The notes under the pieces were generated by a model. The model saw nothing but the letters and a program-made list of their open reading frames with translations. It was not told the origin of the DNA and did no database searches. Positions 59,143 to 64,000 of a stretch of DNA of 64,000 nucleotides are shown one piece after another. The position numbers and the translations under genes are program-made. Origin of the DNA: Mangifera indica (lineage: Eukaryota; Streptophyta; Magnoliopsida; Sapindales; Anacardiaceae); NCBI RefSeq assembly GCF_011075055.1, contig NC_058147.1:4464001-4528000 (forward strand), in the 5' to 3' direction. Position 1 is the stretch's first letter. Every line of letters begins with the position of its first letter.

Positions 59143-60654
59143 ATGGGTTATCTATCCTGTAATGCTGAGTCTGCAATCGCAATCGCTACATGCGATTCCT
59201 ACAACTGGGATCTTAGAAAGACGAAGAAATCTAGAAGCAAACCTGTTTTCAAGATCAAAGAGTTTTTTTACCACGACCTAGTCTCTGCCACAAACGCTTT
59301 CTCTGCTGAGAGTTTTCTCGGCAAAGGCAGCCATGGCAGCGTTTACAAAGCTGTGCTTGAAGACGGAAAACTCATCGCCGCCGTTAAAAAGACCATTTTT
59401 CACAGCCAGCCGTGTGTCAACTGCACCAGCCCAGCAGAAAACGAGATTGAAATTCTTTCAAGAATACAGAATCCTAGACTTGTAAATCTTATAGGCTTTT
59501 GTGTCGATGCAAAACAAAACAAATTGCTTGTTGTTGAGTATATGCCAAACGGTTCGTTATATGATTTACTTCACTCTTCTTCTTGGCCCCCCAGTTGGAC
59601 CAGGCGGGTCCGGTTCGCCTTACAGATAGCCAAAGCAATCCAAGCGTTGCACTCTTCTAACCCGCCGGTGATTCACAGAGATATAAAGTCCTCCAATATT
59701 CTGATCGACGAGAATCGCAATGCAAGATTGAGCGATTTCGGTTTGGCCTTGAGAGGACACGTGGAGGATGTTAAAATAAAGTGTACGCCCCCCGCCGGCA
59801 CGTTAGGCTACCTCGACCCTGGCTATCTTGCGCCAGGTGATCTCAGCACCAAGAGTGACGTCTTCAGTTTCGGTATTTTATTATTAGAAATTATTAGCGG
59901 TAGACACGCCATTGATTTGAATCACAGTCCGCCGTCCGTGGTGGACTGGGCCGTACCGATGATCAAGCAAGGCAACTTCGCCGGGATATGTGACATCAGG
60001 GTGGATCCACTGCCCGACGCGACCGTTATTGGGAAACTCGCGGTGCTTGCCGCGCGGTGCGTTAGATCTTCGGTTGCGAAGAGGCCCGAGATTTCAGAGG
60101 TGGTTGAGGCTTTAAAAGATGTTAGAAAGCGCATTCAGTCGCCTTGGATTTGCAATCGTTTTCAACGGCGCGCTAAGAGCGTGGAGAAAACCCAGCCGGC
60201 GGTTGAAGTAAAACATCAAGTATTTGATGAAAGCGATGAGTTAATTAATAGTATTGGTAGATTGAGTAGAATCGGGAGTCGGAGGAACAGGAGGGTATCC
60301 AGTGTTTCGATTGCAGAGTACGGAAGTAGTGTAGCTACTAGTAGAGGAGGTGATTGTGTGACTCGATCGAAATCTATTGGTTCATTTGGGGAGATCAAAC
60401 TGGGATCCGTATCAGAGCAGTCGCCATTGGTTAGGAGAAGGCCGCCTGCAGTGGCGGTGAAAATGCCAGTGGTGCGGCTGAGCAAGTCCAGGTCAATGGG
60501 CGTGTTGCAAAGTCCAAGGGAAGTGCGCTGTAATAATAAAGGGTATAAGTTTGAGTTTGGGAAGAGCCCAAATTCAAGAGAGCTTGAGGTTTCAAAGCTG
60601 ATGATCAATTTAGATGAGAAATCAGAGCAGAAGAAACCATTTGTTTCATTCTAA
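59143..60654 (+). CDS. Receptor-like cytoplasmic kinase (At1g28390/At3g51990-like)
   Basis: Intronless, 503 aa. There is no signal peptide, extracellular part or membrane span. The start MGYLSC offers Gly2 for N-myristoylation and Cys6 for palmitoylation, which would anchor it to the plasma membrane. Kinase domain about 54-330: glycine loop GKGSHGSV (60-67), Lys82 in AAVKK, HRDIKSSN with D180, K182 and N185, DFG 198-200, and SDVFSFGILLLEIISGR. All catalytic residues are present, so activity is likely. The C-terminal tail of about 170 residues is basic and Ser/Arg-rich (SIGRLSRIGSRRNRRVSS). The family is the small RLCK group related to CRINKLY4-like kinases; substrates and partners are not known from the sequence. 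The region is more GC-rich than its surroundings. Confidence 0.93.
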   Translation: MGYLSCNAESAIAIATCDSYNWDLRKTKKSRSKPVFKIKEFFYHDLVSATNAFSAESFLGKGSHGSVYKAVLEDGKLIAAVKKTIFHSQPCVNCTSPAENEIEILSRIQNPRLVNLIGFCVDAKQNKLLVVEYMPNGSLYDLLHSSSWPPSWTRRVRFALQIAKAIQALHSSNPPVIHRDIKSSNILIDENRNARLSDFGLALRGHVEDVKIKCTPPAGTLGYLDPGYLAPGDLSTKSDVFSFGILLLEIISGRHAIDLNHSPPSVVDWAVPMIKQGNFAGICDIRVDPLPDATVIGKLAVLAARCVRSSVAKRPEISEVVEALKDVRKRIQSPWICNRFQRRAKSVEKTQPAVEVKHQVFDESDELINSIGRLSRIGSRRNRRVSSVSIAEYGSSVATSRGGDCVTRSKSIGSFGEIKLGSVSEQSPLVRRRPPAVAVKMPVVRLSKSRSMGVLQSPREVRCNNKGYKFEFGKSPNSRELEVSKLMINLDEKSEQKKPFVSF

Positions 60655-60850
60655 AAGGAGAAGATTGTAACTGTAATTCCACTTTTGAATCGTGAATTTT
60701 GTTCTTTCAGGATTTTGGCATTTTCCTTTTAAGCAAATCAATTTATTTCAGTCGGAGGGCAGGATTAACTATAACATGAGGGGTTGTGAGATGATGAATT
60801 CTAAGTTTAAATTATAACCCCAAGTGGTATGCTCTAACTTTCCACTTTCC
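60655..60850 (+). other. 3' UTR of the kinase gene
   Basis: Follows the TAA. T-rich with no clear AATAAA; the cleavage site cannot be placed. Confidence 0.35.
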
Positions 60851-61100
60851 AGCTCTGCTATGAAACCATTGTCTCGTGCATTTCAAATGCTCCAAGTTCC
60901 AAAGAAACCAGGTGATGACGCCTTTTCTTGATCGGAGACAAGTTCAGCGGGAGCATATTTGGATGGAATCCATCAGCTCTGCTATGAAACCATTCTCTCA
61001 TGTGCATTTCAAATGCTCCAAGTTCCAAAGAAACCGGGTGATGACGCCTATTCTTGATCGGAGACAAGTTCAGAGGGAGCATATTTGGATGGAATCCATC
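60851..61100. repeat. Direct tandem duplication, units of about 125 bp
   Basis: Copy 1 at 60851-60974 and copy 2 at 60975-61100 both start AGCTCTGCTATGAAACCATT and end TGGATGGAATCCATC. They differ at about seven positions plus a 2-bp indel. Both strands stay open across the pair, but no family is recognised. Confidence 0.92.
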
Positions 61101-64000
61101 AGCTTGCAACAAATCATTTGGGGATTTGAGTTTTATCAATTTCATTTGTATTTTTATGATGTTAAGTACCTGTTTATGCAATATAAATTCAAATTTCATG
61201 GTGATTATCTTGCTGTTACGCTGTGTTAAAAAAGAATGACTTAATAGTTTCAAGGCTGAAGGACTATTTCCCACCAAAGGCCAAAGTGTCGTCCAGATCC
61301 AGCGATTTAGTGGACGATGATTCGGTGGCCAAATTCTCTAGAGTCATTGGAGATAAAACAAAGGACGTGATCAGCCGACGACAGATTCTCTAGAGTTAAG
61401 AGGAGATGAAACCCAACAATCGGGGAAGGTGAGTAAATTTTTTAATTTTTAATTACGAGAGAAAATTATGGATTTTTGAAATTGAAGAAAAAAAATAATG
61501 TATATTTTTTAAGTTTTAAAGTTTAATGATAAAATAATGATTTTATTTTTATTTTTATAAAAGTTAATTTACGGATAAGTGTTTAGGTTTCGAAATATTA
61601 CAAAAATGTTTTCAAGGTTAAATTAAAATTTGAATGAAAAATAATCCTTTTGACCTAATTTCAATTAGATGATCTATATAATCTTTGCATCGGCATCTTT
61701 TTGTTAGCAGAAACTGAAGTGTTACATTATTGTAAAACTTTTATGGCATCCCGCGTGGGAGATGTGGAAGCAGAGGTGCGGGCACGATGCACCTGCAATA
61801 GAATATTTCCTCCGTTCTAGCTTATTCCCCGGTATTTCACATGTTAAAGTTTCATTCGTCTAATACGACATAATGTTGGAGGACCTCACTGTTTGATTTG
61901 AAGAAGCATCAATTTGTTTTTATGTTTTTTAAATTAGATATAGAGTGGCCACATAATAAAGGGCAATATATTTTTTGGTAGGCAGGTATTATGAGAGGTT
62001 ATGGCGTGCTGGCGTTAGCGTAAGTACATTGTCCACATTGGCAGAGCCAATTTATGGTCGTTGGTAGGTAAGTTCCAAACTATTTAATGCACTGATGGCG
62101 GATACTGTCACAGGTGCGTGAACTTGTGAAACTGACAAACAAGTATCATCATGTATTACTAAGAGCTATACAGGATTTATTTTATGGTGATATGAATGTT
62201 TTTATTCAGATCGTAATCCTATATATGAGGTGGACTATTTTTATTAAAACATTAATTAAAAGGATTTCATGCTAACTTAATTTTAAAAGACATTTATGGG
62301 ATAATTCAATCAAGATATCTCTGGATTGAAAGATTTATTACAATCCAGTAACAGAATAGTAATTCAACATAAGATAATATACAGATTGATGAATTCTATA
62401 AATTCTATATCAATGTATTCCTAATTAAATACAAAAGTGCATGGCAAGGATCAAATCCGATTATTCTGATAAATCCTACCATAGTCAATCCAAGACAATT
62501 AATATGGCCAAAGAATTGGATTTTAACTTTTACATTGTAACTGAGCATGATGGAAATAAAAATAAACCTAAAAATAAAAATTAAGAAAATTAGTAATAAC
62601 ATAACTCATGTTTAGTATAAAATTACTCTTGAATTAAAAATAAAATAATATTTAATTATAAATAATATATTATTGTTTTAAATTAAATAATATAAATTTA
62701 TATATTATTTTAAATTAAAAATAATAATTTTGACAGATACATGACAGTTGATACGAGATAATGTCACTCACATGAATGATGTAAGAGCAAGCAAATGAAA
62801 AGCTTTATTAGTTGGCCAATGAACACCTGCAGGCAGTGAGGTGTGGTATGGAGCAATTATCCCATTTCACATTCTATGATTCACGTGAGGATAATTTAAT
62901 AATTGACTGCTCACGGTTGACGATTTACAATAATTATATTGGATATGTTAATATTTTATAAATATGATAAATATTTAAATTTATTTATTTTAAAAAAAAA
63001 AATTAATACTATTCTAATTTTACTACCCTTATAGTCTATTCGGCAATGTTTGGAGCCATGGAGAGCTCTGGATGATTCTTGTGAGGAAGCTACTCCCCTT
63101 TATATCGCTAGTCCACCTCATTAAATGATAGTGCATGCATTCTTTTAACAAACTAATAAATTGTGGATGCTCCATTGAAACAACATATTAATATTTTTTT
63201 ATTATTTTAAATTGAATCAAATAATTATTTATATTTAATAATTTTATATTTAATCTATAATTTTTAAATTTTAATAATAAAATATTATTCAAATAAAATA
63301 TACCCATATTGTATCGTTTGAATGCGGTTGAGAATATCCAAATGCAATTTGATAGGGGTAACACTTAATAGCATTATTTAAACATTTGAAGGCAAGGGAT
63401 TCAGTGGTAAGTTTCTAAATTGGTGAAGGAAATATATTATGTTTCTATTTTTTTATTTTGATTTAAAGATGGGAAAATGTTAGTTTGAGTGAGAAAACAG
63501 ACAGTCATTCTTTCTGCCATTTATAACTAAATAAAATACATTCTGTTAACATCCATAACCATAACCATTGTAGCGGGGCAGTTTAGTCACGTGGACTGTG
63601 GATGGAAGTTTAAATGTCAAGAGAAGGAGTCTTGTCTTTCGTTAATTTTCTCTGAAATGTTAGACATGCATTTATAGCATCATTTATTAGACTCACCAAT
63701 ACGCTGATATTGTATCCTGAACAAGTGTCAGAGGTAGACTTTCTAAGCCTGCTTAACACCCAACCCATGCTTCAATTAGGGTCAGAATCTCAGTCCGTAA
63801 TTTAAATTAATGAAGAAAAGGTATTGCTAATGAGTGGCAAAGTAATGATATTCTAAACACAAAATAGGGTAAATCTTTAATAATATTTTAAAATTAAAAT
63901 TTTAATTTATTTAATACAATAATAATTATATGATCGATTATTAAATTAAATTTAATTTATTTAATATAATTAATTATAAACCCCAAAATAACGATTTGAT
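61101..64000. other. Intergenic region to the right edge
   Basis: Around 61245-61400 there is less AT-rich sequence with a short direct repeat (ATTCTCTAGAGT at about 61335 and 61385), possibly transposon debris. An AT-rich foldback repeat copy lies at 62625-62735. No gene is supported. Confidence 0.4.
62625..62735. repeat. AT-rich foldback repeat copy
   Basis: GAATTAAAAATAAAATAATA, then TTTAATTATAAATAATATAT, with the reverse of the same words following. Same core as the other family copies. Confidence 0.45.

Noticed and set aside
60216..60608. Minus-strand open frame of 130 codons
   Set aside because: Antisense shadow of the kinase C-terminal tail.

Overview
The window is nuclear DNA of a dicot plant. 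It is AT-rich (about two thirds by eye), its genes are widely spaced with many GT-AG introns, and its proteins match eudicot families closely. The species cannot be fixed from the sequence. No tRNA, rRNA or CRISPR was found.

Layout. 1-1049 (minus): 5' part of a CUTA gene that runs off the left edge. 1570-3095: LTR-like debris and a 42-bp minisatellite. 5889-7682 (plus): D-type cyclin (CYCD2/4 group), six exons, 351 aa. 11297-15436 (minus): old, decayed Ty1-copia element with both LTRs, primer-binding site and target duplication. About 22790-23425 (minus): truncated, frameshifted allene oxide synthase (CYP74A) pseudogene. 24085-29269 (plus): young Ty1-copia element with LTRs identical by eye, one open 1474-aa gag-pol and a 5-bp target duplication, inserted into an AT-rich foldback repeat. 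32160-35149 (plus): SAC51-type bHLH gene whose leader carries the conserved 53-aa upstream peptide, split by an intron. 37391-45816 (plus): ASG2 (WD40-TPR-WD40), 19 exons, 756 aa, ending in a CaaX farnesylation box. 50458-50992 (plus): small PHD-type zinc-finger protein, 2 exons, 152 aa. 54150-55803: complete solo LTR of a BARE/Angela-like copia element. 59143-60654 (plus): intronless receptor-like cytoplasmic kinase, 503 aa, with an acylation-type N terminus. 60851-61100: direct duplication of about 125 bp.

The genes are ordinary single nuclear genes with no operon logic. Shared themes are growth and hormone signalling: D cyclin in G1/S control, SAC51 in thermospermine and xylem control, ASG2 in abscisic acid signalling, and a dead jasmonate-pathway gene. 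The spaces between them are a layered record of retrotransposons, solo LTRs and small foldback repeats.

Points most worth a second look: the intron-split SAC51 upstream peptide; the young copia element with a shortened integrase zinc finger and TA...CA LTR ends; the perfect 29-bp hairpin upstream of the kinase; the frame-preserving 42-bp minisatellite; and a probable GC-AG intron in CUTA. I found no convincing wholly new system. Exon borders were set by reading splice sites and reading frames and by remembered family proteins, not by alignment software.
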